Below, one piece after another: positions 8,323 through 16,336 of a stretch of 64,000 nt of DNA. The DNA is taken from assembly GCF_003481705.1 (NCBI RefSeq), contig NZ_QULN01000006.1, forward strand, positions 62,001 through 126,000. The letters are read 5' to 3'. How positions within the stretch are numbered: position 1 is the first letter of the stretch; every line of letters starts with the position of its first letter. A program made the translations under genes and the position numbers. The DNA comes from Butyricicoccus sp. OM04-18BH. GTDB lineage: Bacteria > Bacillota > Clostridia > Oscillospirales > Butyricicoccaceae. The notes beneath the pieces were generated by a model, which made no database searches, was not told the origin of the DNA, and was given only the letters and a program-made list of their open reading frames with translations.

Positions 8323-8394
8323 ATGAAGAAATTCGTGAGAATTTTAGTCTGTATCGCCCTTGTGCTTTACATTCTTGTCATAAAAGCGTACTAA
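8323..8394 (+). CDS. Putative type I toxin, 23-residue hydrophobic membrane peptide
   Basis: A 23-codon reading frame: a basic start (MKKFVR), one hydrophobic helix of about 15 residues (ILVCIALVLYILVI) and a short polar end (KAY). This is the size and layout of single-helix membrane toxins of Gram-positive type I systems, although I do not recognise the exact family. Supporting features: a near-consensus promoter 54 bp upstream, an AAGGAG site 9 bases before the ATG that is locked in an 8-bp hairpin, and a consensus promoter on the opposite strand 80-110 bp downstream that would make an RNA antisense to the 3' end. Toxicity is inferred from architecture only; a small regulatory or structural peptide is the alternative. 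Confidence 0.6.
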   Translation: MKKFVRILVCIALVLYILVIKAY

Positions 8395-8469
8395 CCGCCC
8401 GGTTGCAGCCAGACGGTTAGTATTTTAAATTACTGTACCTAAAGGCCAACCGCACAGCGGTGTCCTTCT
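8391..8469 (-). ncRNA. Putative antisense antitoxin RNA
   Basis: A consensus promoter on the minus strand (8476-8504) should start an RNA near 8469 running leftward into the toxin stop codon. The predicted RNA contains a short ACCGC/GCGGT hairpin near its 5' end (8442-8467) and a long imperfect stem CTAACCG...CGGTTAG (8391-8420) close to its likely 3' end. It is fully complementary to the 3' region of the toxin transcript, as in known type I antitoxins. Its 3' end is estimated from the stem, not from a clear T run. Confidence 0.55.
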
Positions 8470-8475
8470 ATCTGT

Positions 8476-8504
8476 ATTATACCCACTCGCCTCCCGTCTG
8501 TCAA
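8476..8504 (-). promoter_or_regulatory. Promoter of the antisense RNA
   Basis: Reading the minus strand: TTGACA (8504-8499), 17-bp spacer, TATAAT (8481-8476). Both hexamers match the sigma-A consensus exactly, the strongest promoter seen in the window. Confidence 0.8.
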
Positions 8505-8524
8505 GGCGCGGAAGCGGGTGTTTT

Positions 8525-10171
8525 TTACTCTACGGACAGGATATAGTAGTACACCGGCTGACCGCCGTTGATGACCGAGATCTCCATATCCTTGTTTGCC
8601 TTGTGAAGCAGGTTTTCGACCTCTGCGGCCTGCTCCTCCGTCACGCCTTCGCCGAAGATCACGGTCGCAAAGGCGCTGTCATCGGAAACCATCTCGCGCA
8701 CGAGCTTTTTCAGCACGCTCGTCTCGCGGCCGCTGGCGCACAGCCTGCCCTCGCTGAGCGAAAGATACTCGCCCTGCTTGATCTTTTTGCCGTCGAACTC
8801 GCTGTCGCGCGCCGCATACGTCACCTGACCGCTGCGAACATGAGACGCGGCCTCGGTCATCGCGGTCGCAAGCTCGGTATCCTGCTCGGCGTCCGGATCG
8901 ACCGCGAGCATCGCGGAAATGCCCTGCGGAATGGTTTTGGTCGGAACGACGACCAGCTTTTTCTCCTCAGACAGATGAACCGCCTGCTCGGCCGCCATGA
9001 TGATGTTTTTGTTGTTCGGCAGCACGAAAACGACCTCTGCCGGAACCGAATCGACCGCACGGATGATGTCATCGGTCGAGGGGTTCATGGTCTGACCGCC
9101 CTGAACGACGGCATCTGCGCCGAGATCGGTGAACAGGCTCTTGAGGCCCTCGCCTGCTGCGACGGCAACAAAGCCGTACTTTTTCTCTGCCGGCACGATC
9201 ACGCGCTCCTTCGGCGTGTCCGCCGTGCCCTCGATGACCTTCGCGGTGTGCTGCTCGCGCATATTCTCGATCTTTACCGTGAGGAGCGGGCCGAATTTCA
9301 GGCCCTCCTCCAGCGCCTTGTTCGGCTGGTCGGTGTGCACGTGCACCTTTACGATGTCATCATCCTCGACCACAACGAGCGAGTCGCCGATATCGTTCAA
9401 GATCGCACGCAGACGGCCGACATTGCGCGCCTTGTCCTTGCGTTCCGCGATAAATTCGGTGCAGTATGTGAACGTGATGTCCTCGTCGCGGATCGCCTCG
9501 AAGTTCGCCGCCGCCCTGGCCGGCTGCTCGACCGTACGCTCCTTATGGATGCCGCGCATCGCATCAAGCATTCCCTCTAAGATCGTGATAAAGCCAAAGC
9601 CGCCGGCGTCCACGACGCCCGCCTTTTCGAGCACCGGGTTCTGATGCACGGTCTCCGCGAGCGCAGCTCTGCCGTGCTCGACGATCGCCGCGAGCACCTG
9701 CTCAGCGGAAAGCGAGTCATCTGCCTGACACTGCTCTACCGTTTTCTGCGCCGCAACGCGCGATACGGTCAGGATCGTACCCTCTGCCGGCTTCATGACC
9801 GCCTTGTACGCCGTATCTACGCCCTCGCGCAGCGCAAGCGCCAGATCGCGGCCGTTCGCCGCCTCGGTCTCGCGCAGTTTTTTCGCCATGCCGCGGAACA
9901 GCAGCGACAGGATAACGCCGGAGTTGCCGCGCGCGCCGCGCAGCAGCGCCGAAGCCGTCGTATCCGCCGCCTTTGCAAGCGTCGGCTCGCTCAGCTTCGC
10001 CAGCTCGTTCATCGCCGCCGTCATGGTCATCGACATATTCGTGCCCGTATCGCCGTCCGGCACCGGGAAAACGTTCAGCTCGTTGATCTGTTCCTTCTGT
10101 TCGGTAATGGCGAGTGCGCCCTCGGTCACCATGGACTGAAACAGCGCACCGTTGATTTTCGTATCTGCCAT
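8525..10171 (-). CDS. fakA: Fatty acid kinase catalytic subunit FakA (YloV-like, DAK2 domain)
   Basis: A 548-residue protein with an N-terminal DAK2/DhaL kinase domain and the long C-terminal region of the YloV/FakA family. FakA phosphorylates fatty acids bound to a FakB carrier, feeding exogenous fatty acids into phospholipid synthesis. The Mg-ATP site is visible as NVFPVPDGDTGTNMSMT (Asp39, Asp41 and the following Asn) and RGARGNSGVILSLL. The C-terminal part includes FVAVAAGEGL and VFVLPNNKNI, typical of the family. It lies 88 bp behind the Asp23-family gene, the conserved yloU-yloV pairing. No fakB (DegV) gene is present here. Annotators sometimes call it a dihydroxyacetone kinase; length and context favour FakA. 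Confidence 0.92.
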   Translation of the reverse strand: MADTKINGALFQSMVTEGALAITEQKEQINELNVFPVPDGDTGTNMSMTMTAAMNELAKLSEPTLAKAADTTASALLRGARGNSGVILSLLFRGMAKKLRETEAANGRDLALALREGVDTAYKAVMKPAEGTILTVSRVAAQKTVEQCQADDSLSAEQVLAAIVEHGRAALAETVHQNPVLEKAGVVDAGGFGFITILEGMLDAMRGIHKERTVEQPARAAANFEAIRDEDITFTYCTEFIAERKDKARNVGRLRAILNDIGDSLVVVEDDDIVKVHVHTDQPNKALEEGLKFGPLLTVKIENMREQHTAKVIEGTADTPKERVIVPAEKKYGFVAVAAGEGLKSLFTDLGADAVVQGGQTMNPSTDDIIRAVDSVPAEVVFVLPNNKNIIMAAEQAVHLSEEKKLVVVPTKTIPQGISAMLAVDPDAEQDTELATAMTEAASHVRSGQVTYAARDSEFDGKKIKQGEYLSLSEGRLCASGRETSVLKKLVREMVSDDSAFATVIFGEGVTEEQAAEVENLLHKANKDMEISVINGGQPVYYYILSVE

Positions 10172-10259
10172 CTAAAAAACTCTCCTAAATTCCCTTTCCG
10201 GGTCTTTTACCGCGTCAGAGCGCGGTCACTCCGTACCGTTTTACTCTTTTCTGCCTGTC

Positions 10260-10607
10260 TCAGGCACGGATGCTCTCGACGTAAACGTCTACATTCTTTA
10301 CGTCCACGCCGGTCAGGCGCTCGACATGGTAGCGAACCTCGCTGATGATCGAGCGGCAGACGGTCGCAATATTTACGCCGTGATCGACCGCGATATGCAG
10401 GTCGATATTGACCCCGCCGTCGGGCGCTTCGGTCACCTTTACGCCGCGCGACTGGTTTTCGCGTCCGAGCAGATGCGCCAGTCCGTCCGTCATCGAGCGG
10501 ATGGTCATGCCCTTTACGCCGAAGCAGAGCGAAGCTGCGTAGCCTGCAATGCCGGCGAGAACCTCGGTCGTGATTTCGATATATCCGAGATCGGTCTTGA
10601 TCGTCAT
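10260..10607 (-). CDS. Asp23/Gls24 family envelope stress protein (YloU-like)
   Basis: A 115-residue Asp23-family protein. These small cytosolic or membrane-associated proteins are linked to envelope stress in Firmicutes; the biochemical role is not settled. The family pattern is seen in GYIEITTEVLAGIAGYAA, in GVNIDLHIAVDHGVNI, and in the ending VDVKNVDVYVESI. I start it at the ATG at 10607, preceded by GGGAGG; an in-frame ATG at 10667 would add 20 residues without a good ribosome site. It is the first gene of the asp23-fakA unit, and a promoter lies at 10682-10710. Confidence 0.92.
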   Translation of the reverse strand: MTIKTDLGYIEITTEVLAGIAGYAASLCFGVKGMTIRSMTDGLAHLLGRENQSRGVKVTEAPDGGVNIDLHIAVDHGVNIATVCRSIISEVRYHVERLTGVDVKNVDVYVESIRA

Positions 10608-10681
10608 AAAAAAACCTCCCTGCGTCTGCTTTCGCATCGAATGATCTTCCGCTTTTTCGGAACCCATTCGTAGTTTACTAT

Positions 10682-10710
10682 ATCATATACTAAATTCACA
10701 GAAAATACAA
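10682..10710 (-). promoter_or_regulatory. Promoter of the asp23-fakA operon
   Basis: On the minus strand: TTGTAT (10710-10705), 17-bp spacer, TATGAT (10687-10682). Confidence 0.6.
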
Positions 10711-10793
10711 GTACATGCACCGATATTGAACATCCCACCGGCAGAATGCAGGACAAAACCGTGCAGCAAAAGTGCAGTTTTTCTGTTTTTCTT

Positions 10794-10859
10794 CAAACAA
10801 ATGTTTGCATTTACTCGCGAAACACGATATAATAAGGTATAATTCCGAACACATGTTCC
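10794..10859 (+). promoter_or_regulatory. lexA promoter with two SOS (LexA) boxes
   Basis: CAAACAAATGTTTG (10794-10807) and CGAACACATGTTCC (10846-10859) both fit the Firmicute LexA operator CGAAC-N4-GTTCG, the second more closely. Between them, TTGCAT (10805-10810), a 17-bp spacer and TATAAT (10828-10833) form the promoter; a second TATAAT follows at 10838-10843. The first box overlaps the -35 and the second sits just after the -10, so LexA would repress its own gene. Confidence 0.82.
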
Positions 10860-10885
10860 AACGGTATTGAGAGGGAGACCGCAGC

Positions 10886-11476
10886 ATGAAAAAAATATCC
10901 GATAAACAGCAGAATATTCTTGATTTTATAAACTCGTTTTCCATGGAGCACGGCTATCCGCCATCCGTGCGCGAGATCTGCGCAGAGGTCGGTCTGCGCT
11001 CGACCTCCACCGTGCACGCCCATCTGAAAAAATTGCAGGAGGCCGGCTATCTTGAGGCGAGCGACCACAAATCCCGCGCGCTCGCGCCGATCAGCGGCGC
11101 CTCCATGGTGCCGCGCGTGCCCATTCTCGGCCGCGTCACCGCCGGCATGCCGATCCTCGCGGTCGAGGAGCACATCGGCTATGTGCCGTTCGAGCCGGCG
11201 GCGAGCGGCGGCAAATACTACGCGCTGCGCATCCGCGGCGACTCGATGATCGGCGTCGGCATCATGAACGACGACCTCGTCATCATCCGTCAGGACGCCG
11301 AAGCGCGCGACGGTGACATCGTGATCGCGCTGCTCGAGGACGAGGCGACCTGCAAAACGCTCTGCCTGACGCCGGACGGCGTATGGCTGCGCCCGGAAAA
11401 CCCGGCGTACCCGCTCATCGACGGCACCGGCTGCCAGATCCTCGGCGTTGTCAAGGCAGTTTACAGAGAATATTGA
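10886..11476 (+). CDS. lexA: LexA repressor
   Basis: A 196-residue SOS repressor. The N-terminal winged helix (residues 1-65, ILDFINSFSMEHGYPPSVRE, then LRSTSTVHAHLKKLQ) binds SOS boxes. The C-terminal latent protease has the Ala86-Gly87 self-cleavage site in GRVTAGMPI, the nucleophile Ser120 in RGDSMIG and the general base Lys157 in EATCKTLC, matching the spacing of Escherichia coli LexA. RecA-DNA filaments trigger cleavage. Its promoter carries two SOS boxes, so autoregulation is expected. GAGAGGGAG precedes the ATG. recG follows on the same strand after a hairpin, and may be a separate unit. Confidence 0.97.
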   Translation: MKKISDKQQNILDFINSFSMEHGYPPSVREICAEVGLRSTSTVHAHLKKLQEAGYLEASDHKSRALAPISGASMVPRVPILGRVTAGMPILAVEEHIGYVPFEPAASGGKYYALRIRGDSMIGVGIMNDDLVIIRQDAEARDGDIVIALLEDEATCKTLCLTPDGVWLRPENPAYPLIDGTGCQILGVVKAVYREY

Positions 11477-11484
11477 TAATGAAA

Positions 11485-11545
11485 CTGTCGGCGAAACCTG
11501 CGTTTCGCCGACAAGCTGTGTTCTTACTTCACAAAATATCTGAAT
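11485..11545. repeat. Short copy (E) of the composite hairpin repeat
   Basis: CTGTCGGCGAAA pairs with TTTCGCCGACAAG (11485-11513), followed by a decayed GTGTT...AACAC-type segment. It corresponds to the last two hairpins of the longer copies, in the opposite orientation to copy A. It may terminate lexA transcription. Confidence 0.55.
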
Positions 11546-11620
11546 GATTTTTATGAAAAACCACATATTTTTCGTATAACCAGACAGATTTTATTCGAAA
11601 ATTTCAGCAGGGGAGACATC

Positions 11621-13669
11621 ATGCCAGCCATCACAGACAGCGTACAGTTCGTCAAGGGCATCGGCCCGAAAAAGGTGAAGCTGTTCGAAAAACTGCATAT
11701 TTCGACCTTGCAGGACGCACTGGAGACCTATCCGCGTGACTATGAGGACCGCACGCAGATCACGCGCATCGCGGACATCGCAGATGAGGACCGATATGCC
11801 GTGCGCGCAATTCTCGGCACCGAGCCGAAGGTCAGCCGCATCCGTAAGGGCATGACGCTCGTCAAATGCACGATCTTTGACGAAAGCGGCTCTCTCGGCG
11901 TCACCTGGTTCAATCAGCCCTATATCACGGCGCAGCTGCGCGTCGGACAGGAATATCTGTTTTACGGCAGGGTGCAGGGCTTCGGCCGGGCGCGGCAGAT
12001 GATCTCTCCGCAGGCGGAAAAAGTCGCGGAAAACGACCGGAATCCCGGCCGTATCGTGCCGGTCTATCCGCTGACCGCCGGTCTGACGCAGCGCGACATG
12101 GCGCGCGTGACCGAAGCTGCGCTCGACGCAGTGCCGGGGGACTGGCCCGACCCGCTGCCCGAGGTCCTGCGCGTCAAATACCGCCTTCCGGACGCCGCCG
12201 ACGCGCTCGCCGCCATCCATCGCCCGAAAACCAGGGAAGACGTGAACGAAGCGCGCCGCCGCATGGTATTCGAAGAGCTTTTCCTGCTCTGCTGCGGCCT
12301 TCAGCAGCTCAAGGAGCGCCGCCGCGCAGACAGCGGCATTCTGTTCCGTGGGGACCGTCTGGAGGAATTTTTCGCAGCTCTGCCGTTTGCTCCGACGGGC
12401 GCGCAGCGCCGCGCCATCATGGAGATCGCGGCGGACTGCGCCTCAGGCCGTCCGATGAACCGCCTCGTGCAGGGCGATGTCGGTTCGGGCAAGACCGTCG
12501 TTGCGGCCGCGCTTTGCGCGCTCGCGGCACAGAACGGCTGGCAGGCCGCCTTTATGGCGCCGACCGAGATCCTCGCCGCGCAGCATGCGGAAACCCTCTC
12601 GCCCATGCTCAGCAAGCTCGGTCTGACCTGCACGCTGCTGACCGGCTCGATGACCGCCGCGCAGAAGCGTGCGGCGCTCGCCGCCATCGAAAGCGGAGCC
12701 GCGAACGTCGTGGTCGGCACGCACGCCCTCATCCAGCAGAGCGTCGTTTTTCACCGTCTCGGCGCGGTAATTGCGGACGAGCAGCACCGTTTCGGCGTCG
12801 CACAGCGTGCAGCGCTGTCCGCCAAGGGCGAGATGCCGCACGTGCTCGTCATGTCCGCGACACCTATCCCGCGCACGCTCGCGCTGATCATGTACGGCGA
12901 CCTCGATGTATCCATTCTGGACGAGACGCCGCCCGGCAGAAGTCCGGTCGAGACCTACGCGGTAGGGGAGAATATGCGCCGCCGCATCACCGCCTTCATC
13001 GAGAAGCAGCTCGCCGCAGGCGGACAGGTTTATGTAGTCTGTCCTCTCGTCGAGGACGGGGAAGGGGACAGCAGGCTCAAAAGCGCCGAGCAGCACGCGA
13101 AGGATCTTCAGGCGCAGCTGCCGCACCGCCGCGTAGCAGTACTGCATGGACGTATGAAAAACGCCGAAAAAGACGCAGTAATGCGTGATTTTGCGGCACA
13201 AAAGTACGATATTCTGGTTGCGACGACGGTGATCGAGGTCGGCGTGGACGTACCGAACGCGAACCTCATGGTCGTCGAAGATGCAGACCGTTTCGGTCTG
13301 TCGCAGCTGCATCAACTGCGCGGCCGCGTCGGCCGCGGTACGCGGCAGTCCTACTGCGTCTTTTTCGGCGCAGACAAGGGCGCGACCGCCCGGGAACGGC
13401 TGAAAATCCTTTGTAAGACGAATGATGGCTTTGAAATCGCGCGCGCCGACCTCTCTCAGCGCGGCCCCGGCGACTTTTTCGGCCGCCGTCAGCACGGTCT
13501 CCCGGCGCTGCACGTGGCAGACCTCGCCGCAGACCTCGCGCTCATGCAGAACGCACGCGAGGAAGCGGAGGCGCTGCTCGCGGCCGACCCGTCCCTCAGC
13601 GGCTGGCCTCTGCTGAAGGAACGCGTTCACCGCATGTTTGCCGAGCGCGACGACGAAGCGTTTAACTGA
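11621..13669 (+). CDS. recG: ATP-dependent DNA helicase RecG
   Basis: A 682-residue helicase of normal RecG length that regresses stalled replication forks and moves Holliday junctions. The N-terminal wedge domain starts VKGIGPKKVKLFEKL. The motor has Walker A in GDVGSGKTVVAA, the RecG-type DEQH box in IADEQHRFGVAQR, motif III in VMSATPIPRTLAL, and motifs V-VI in TTVIEVGVDVPNANLM and QLRGRVGRG. The TRG motif region follows at the C-terminus (SQRGPGDFFGRRQHG). The ATG is preceded by AGGGGAG. The fork-rescue gene sits next to lexA, but no SOS box is seen directly upstream of it. Confidence 0.97.
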   Translation: MPAITDSVQFVKGIGPKKVKLFEKLHISTLQDALETYPRDYEDRTQITRIADIADEDRYAVRAILGTEPKVSRIRKGMTLVKCTIFDESGSLGVTWFNQPYITAQLRVGQEYLFYGRVQGFGRARQMISPQAEKVAENDRNPGRIVPVYPLTAGLTQRDMARVTEAALDAVPGDWPDPLPEVLRVKYRLPDAADALAAIHRPKTREDVNEARRRMVFEELFLLCCGLQQLKERRRADSGILFRGDRLEEFFAALPFAPTGAQRRAIMEIAADCASGRPMNRLVQGDVGSGKTVVAAALCALAAQNGWQAAFMAPTEILAAQHAETLSPMLSKLGLTCTLLTGSMTAAQKRAALAAIESGAANVVVGTHALIQQSVVFHRLGAVIADEQHRFGVAQRAALSAKGEMPHVLVMSATPIPRTLALIMYGDLDVSILDETPPGRSPVETYAVGENMRRRITAFIEKQLAAGGQVYVVCPLVEDGEGDSRLKSAEQHAKDLQAQLPHRRVAVLHGRMKNAEKDAVMRDFAAQKYDILVATTVIEVGVDVPNANLMVVEDADRFGLSQLHQLRGRVGRGTRQSYCVFFGADKGATARERLKILCKTNDGFEIARADLSQRGPGDFFGRRQHGLPALHVADLAADLALMQNAREEAEALLAADPSLSGWPLLKERVHRMFAERDDEAFN

Positions 13670-13676
13670 AACAGGA

Positions 13677-13765
13677 GAAGAAGCTTCCGCATGAGAACTT
13701 TCGGACGACCCGTGTTCTGCGAAGTCGGAACACAACCTGTCGGAAAAACGGAGTTTTCGACAGGT
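13677..13765. repeat. Composite hairpin repeat, copy B (partial)
   Basis: Same order and orientation as the end of copy A: a GAAGCTTCC/GAGAACTTTC-type stem, GTGTTC/GAACAC (about 13712-13732), then ACCTGTCGGAAAAAC/GTTTTCGACAGGT (13735-13765). The last stem is extended by three base pairs relative to copy A, with changes on both sides. Confidence 0.65.
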
Positions 13766-13767
13766 AA

Positions 13768-13806
13768 AAAAAGCCCTCGTTTGCATTACATCAAACGAGG
13801 GCTTTT
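13768..13806 (+). terminator. Intrinsic terminator after recG
   Basis: AAAAGCCCTCGTTTG pairs with CAAACGAGGGCTTTT across an 8-base loop. The A and T runs on either side could make it work in both directions. Confidence 0.88.
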
Positions 13807-14860
13807 ACTGGATGATTTCCATAGATCCTCTTTTCTCAACGGGATACTCGCCGTTGTTTTGTATCAGAATTTCTATAGCATTATTATTTTTTTCGCATGG
13901 CCTTCAGTTTTTTCTTTCAACGTTCTGCGAAAGCTGTTGCCTTTGCCGGTGAGAGATCAAACTGCGGTTTTGGTTTTCTCCTGAAATAAGGGGAATGATC
14001 ATCGTGACTTACGGCATTGGAGTTCGTCCTTTACATTTCATTTGACAGATGGTGTAATTATCCTGCTTTTTACGAGTCTCACCCGACTTGATGAATATCA
14101 ATTCGAGTCTTACACTTTCAAACTTTATATAAATGGGAAAATGTGCGGCCGCATCAGTGTTGTTGTCTGCCTGCCGCCGAAAAAACGTATTGTTCTGCCG
14201 CTTTGATATCATCTCCGCGTGCTGCGTTCTTCCTGCTCCACCATGCTCATCAGCATGCCCATCGGCCACTGGGTGCGCAGTTATTCGGCATCTTGCAGGT
14301 ATCAATCGGATACTGTTTTCTACCATTCGGCGCATCATTTGAGGTTTATGGCCTTTGTTTTTTGTTTACGAACCTTACTTTCCCGCTGCCTCGATCCGTG
14401 TTCATCGTCAGTCGTCATTCCGGATATTTCATAAAGGGGATCGCTTCCCCAAAGCTGCCGTGCGAACTTTGGTCAGAAACCGATCGCGCTTTTCAGGCGG
14501 TTCGTCCGTGTAGTCTGGAACCCGCGTTCTTTTTTAATAGCTATCACCTTGATCGTTTCGGTCACAGCGTCCTGGCGAGCCTCGTAAGCTTGCAGGATAT
14601 TTCTTCTGTTACCATTGGACTCACCTCTTTCAAAAGATTTGGCTTTCGCCATCTGTTCAGAAAAGTTTCTGGCGGGTGTCGCCCGGGCCTGTGAGATAGG
14701 ACTTTCGGCTTTGGGTGTTTGCCCTTTCCTTTTCTGTGACCTAATAATATCATCAATTCTGCACAACGTCAAGCGTTTTTTGCATAGTTTTTCTTTGCAT
14801 AATGCACTAAATATTCCGACCATTTTCGTTGCATTTTACTCTTTTCTTTGAAGCCGCAGT
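13807..14860. other. Gene-poor AT-richer tract, possible decayed gene remnant
   Basis: About 1.05 kb with no convincing gene on either strand: open frames are short, lack ribosome sites and show no family signature. On the minus strand a good promoter (14744-14772) precedes GAGGTGA and an ATG near 14628, but that frame stops after 17 codons. A shifted frame (14473 up to about 14600) continues with a plausible AYEARQDAVTETIKVIAIKK segment. This looks like a frameshifted remnant. I could not identify the parent gene. No tRNA or known riboswitch is recognised. Confidence 0.4.
14744..14772 (-). promoter_or_regulatory. Minus-strand promoter in the gene-poor tract
   Basis: TTGACG (14772-14767), 17-bp spacer, TATTAT (14749-14744), reading the minus strand. 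It drives no intact gene that I can see. Confidence 0.5.
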
Positions 14861-14864
14861 TTGC

Positions 14865-14966
14865 TATAATGATATTGTTGGGCGCTGTATAGACAGACGC
14901 CTGTATATCGAATATCCACGAAGTGCAGGGGAGCCGCTCGGCTCCCTTTTTTAAGGAGGCTGCAAC
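14865..14966 (+). promoter_or_regulatory. Leader with intrinsic terminator before the alcohol dehydrogenase
   Basis: An extended -10 (TGCTATAAT, hexamer 14865-14870) is followed by a leader of about 90 bases. At 14928-14952 the leader has GGGAGCC-GCTC-GGCTCCC and six Ts, a good intrinsic terminator. The ribosome site AAGGAGG (14953-14959) begins immediately after the T run. Expression therefore needs read-through, which suggests attenuation. No upstream pairing partner or known aptamer is obvious. Confidence 0.6.
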
Positions 14967-16121
14967 ATGAGTGTTTTCAGTTTTTACATGCCGACCCGGC
15001 TGTTTTTCGGCAGCGGCGCGGTGGGCAAGCTCTCGCGTGCGCGTCTGCCCGAGGGCCGCGGCCTGATCATCACGGGCGGCTCGTCCACGACAAAGCTCGG
15101 CTATGTGGCGAAGGTCGCCGGCATTCTCAAGGAAGCCGGTCATGAAACGCTCGTTTACGACAAGGTAAAGCCCAATCCGACCATCGAAGGCGTGCGCGAA
15201 TGCGCGGCGCTCTGCCGCAGCGAAAAGATCGCGTTCATCGTCGGTCTGGGCGGCGGCTCGTCCATCGACACCGCGAAGGCCGTCGCGATCATGGCGACCA
15301 ACGACGGCGACTGGTGGGACTACATCCACGGCGGCACGGGCGGCGGCAAACGCATGGCGAAGGACGGTCTGCCCCTTGTCGCGATCCCGACCACGGCCGG
15401 CACCGGCACCGAGGCCGACCCGTTCACCGTCATCACCAACGGCGAGGAAAAGATCGGCGGCGGCGGCGAAAAATGCTTCCCGGCGGTTTCGATCGTCGAT
15501 CCGGACTTCATGATGACCGTTCCGCCGCATCTGACCGCATATCAGGGCTTCGACGCCTTTTTCCATGCCGCAGAGGGTTATCTCGCGTCGACTGCGACGC
15601 CCATGAGCGATATGTTCGCGCTTCAGGCCATCGAGCTGATCGGCAGGTCGCTCGCAGCCGCCGTCAGGGACGGATCGAACGCCGAGGCGCGCGCGGACGT
15701 TGCGCTCGCCAACACGCTTGCCGGTTTTGTCGAAACGCTGTCCAGCTGCACGGGCGAGCACGCCATCGAGCACGCGCTCAGCGCGTTCCATCCCGACCTG
15801 CCGCACGGCGCGGGTCTTATCATGATCTCGAACGCCTACTGGAAGCGCTTTGCCGAGGTCGCGGGCGCACGTATGGCGGCCATCGCGCGCGCGATGGGCA
15901 AGGCTGACGCGACCCGTCCCGAGGACTTCCTTGCGGCGCTCGCGGAGATGCAGCAGGCCTGCGGCGTTGATACGCTGCGTCTCGCAGACTACGGCGTCAG
16001 GGAAGAGGACTGCGGAAAGATCGCAGAAAACGCCGTCGTTACGATGGGCGGTCTGTTCCGTGCCGACCCGCGCAGGCTCGAGTCGGGCGAGATCGAGGAC
16101 ATCATCCGCGAATCCATCTGA
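14967..16121 (+). CDS. Iron-containing alcohol dehydrogenase
   Basis: A 384-residue group III (iron-dependent) alcohol dehydrogenase that interconverts alcohols and aldehydes or ketones with NAD(P). The nucleotide-binding GGGSSIDTAK motif and the PTTAGTGTEAD segment are typical. The metal ligands are expected in QGFDAFFHAAEGY (Asp and His) and in the EHALSAFHPDLPHGAG stretch (two His). The substrate cannot be told; butanol, 1,3-propanediol or lactaldehyde enzymes share the fold. The gene appears monocistronic, behind a leader with an intrinsic terminator, and ends at a GC-rich hairpin (16132-16168). AAGGAGG precedes the ATG by 7 bases. Confidence 0.93.
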   Translation: MSVFSFYMPTRLFFGSGAVGKLSRARLPEGRGLIITGGSSTTKLGYVAKVAGILKEAGHETLVYDKVKPNPTIEGVRECAALCRSEKIAFIVGLGGGSSIDTAKAVAIMATNDGDWWDYIHGGTGGGKRMAKDGLPLVAIPTTAGTGTEADPFTVITNGEEKIGGGGEKCFPAVSIVDPDFMMTVPPHLTAYQGFDAFFHAAEGYLASTATPMSDMFALQAIELIGRSLAAAVRDGSNAEARADVALANTLAGFVETLSSCTGEHAIEHALSAFHPDLPHGAGLIMISNAYWKRFAEVAGARMAAIARAMGKADATRPEDFLAALAEMQQACGVDTLRLADYGVREEDCGKIAENAVVTMGGLFRADPRRLESGEIEDIIRESI

Positions 16122-16131
16122 TCGTTACCGA

Positions 16132-16168
16132 GACCGCAGAGGGAATTCCCGTCCTTCTGCGGTTTCCT
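16132..16168 (+). terminator. Hairpin after the alcohol dehydrogenase
   Basis: ACCGCAGA pairs with TCTGCGGT around an inner GGGAATTCCC palindrome. The T run is weak (TTCCTTCTG), so termination efficiency is uncertain. Confidence 0.55.
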
Positions 16169-16201
16169 TCTGTCCGCACTGCGGGGCAGCGCACTTTTTT
16201 G

Positions 16202-16262
16202 CGTTAGAAACCGCTAATCCCGTTAGCTTTTGCTACTTTTTCGTTAGCATATGCTACTTTTC
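16202..16262 (+). promoter_or_regulatory. Three tandem operator-like repeats upstream of the DUF1294/CDF pair
   Basis: Three units of about 20 bp share CGTTAG-N5-GCTA: CGTTAGAAACCGCTA (from 16202), CGTTAGCTTTTGCTA (from 16221) and CGTTAGCATATGCTA (from 16242). Units two and three are 21 bp apart and near-identical outside the central bases. They lie 35-95 bp upstream of an extended -10 (TGCTAAAAT, hexamer 16297-16302). The dyad TAGC-N4-GCTA and the phasing suggest cooperative binding of a regulator, possibly a metal sensor. Confidence 0.55.
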
Positions 16263-16336
16263 GCCGTTCTGACTTCCTTTGACCGGACGGTTGTGCTAAA
16301 ATTGGGAGAAATCCCGGAAACGGAGGTTCTGTCTCC

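Noticed and set aside
14143..14694. 183-codon plus-strand frame in the recG-alcohol dehydrogenase spacer
   Set aside because: No ribosome site, no conserved motif, biased composition (Ser, Leu, Cys, His), and the minus strand carries the better promoter. Treated as noncoding.
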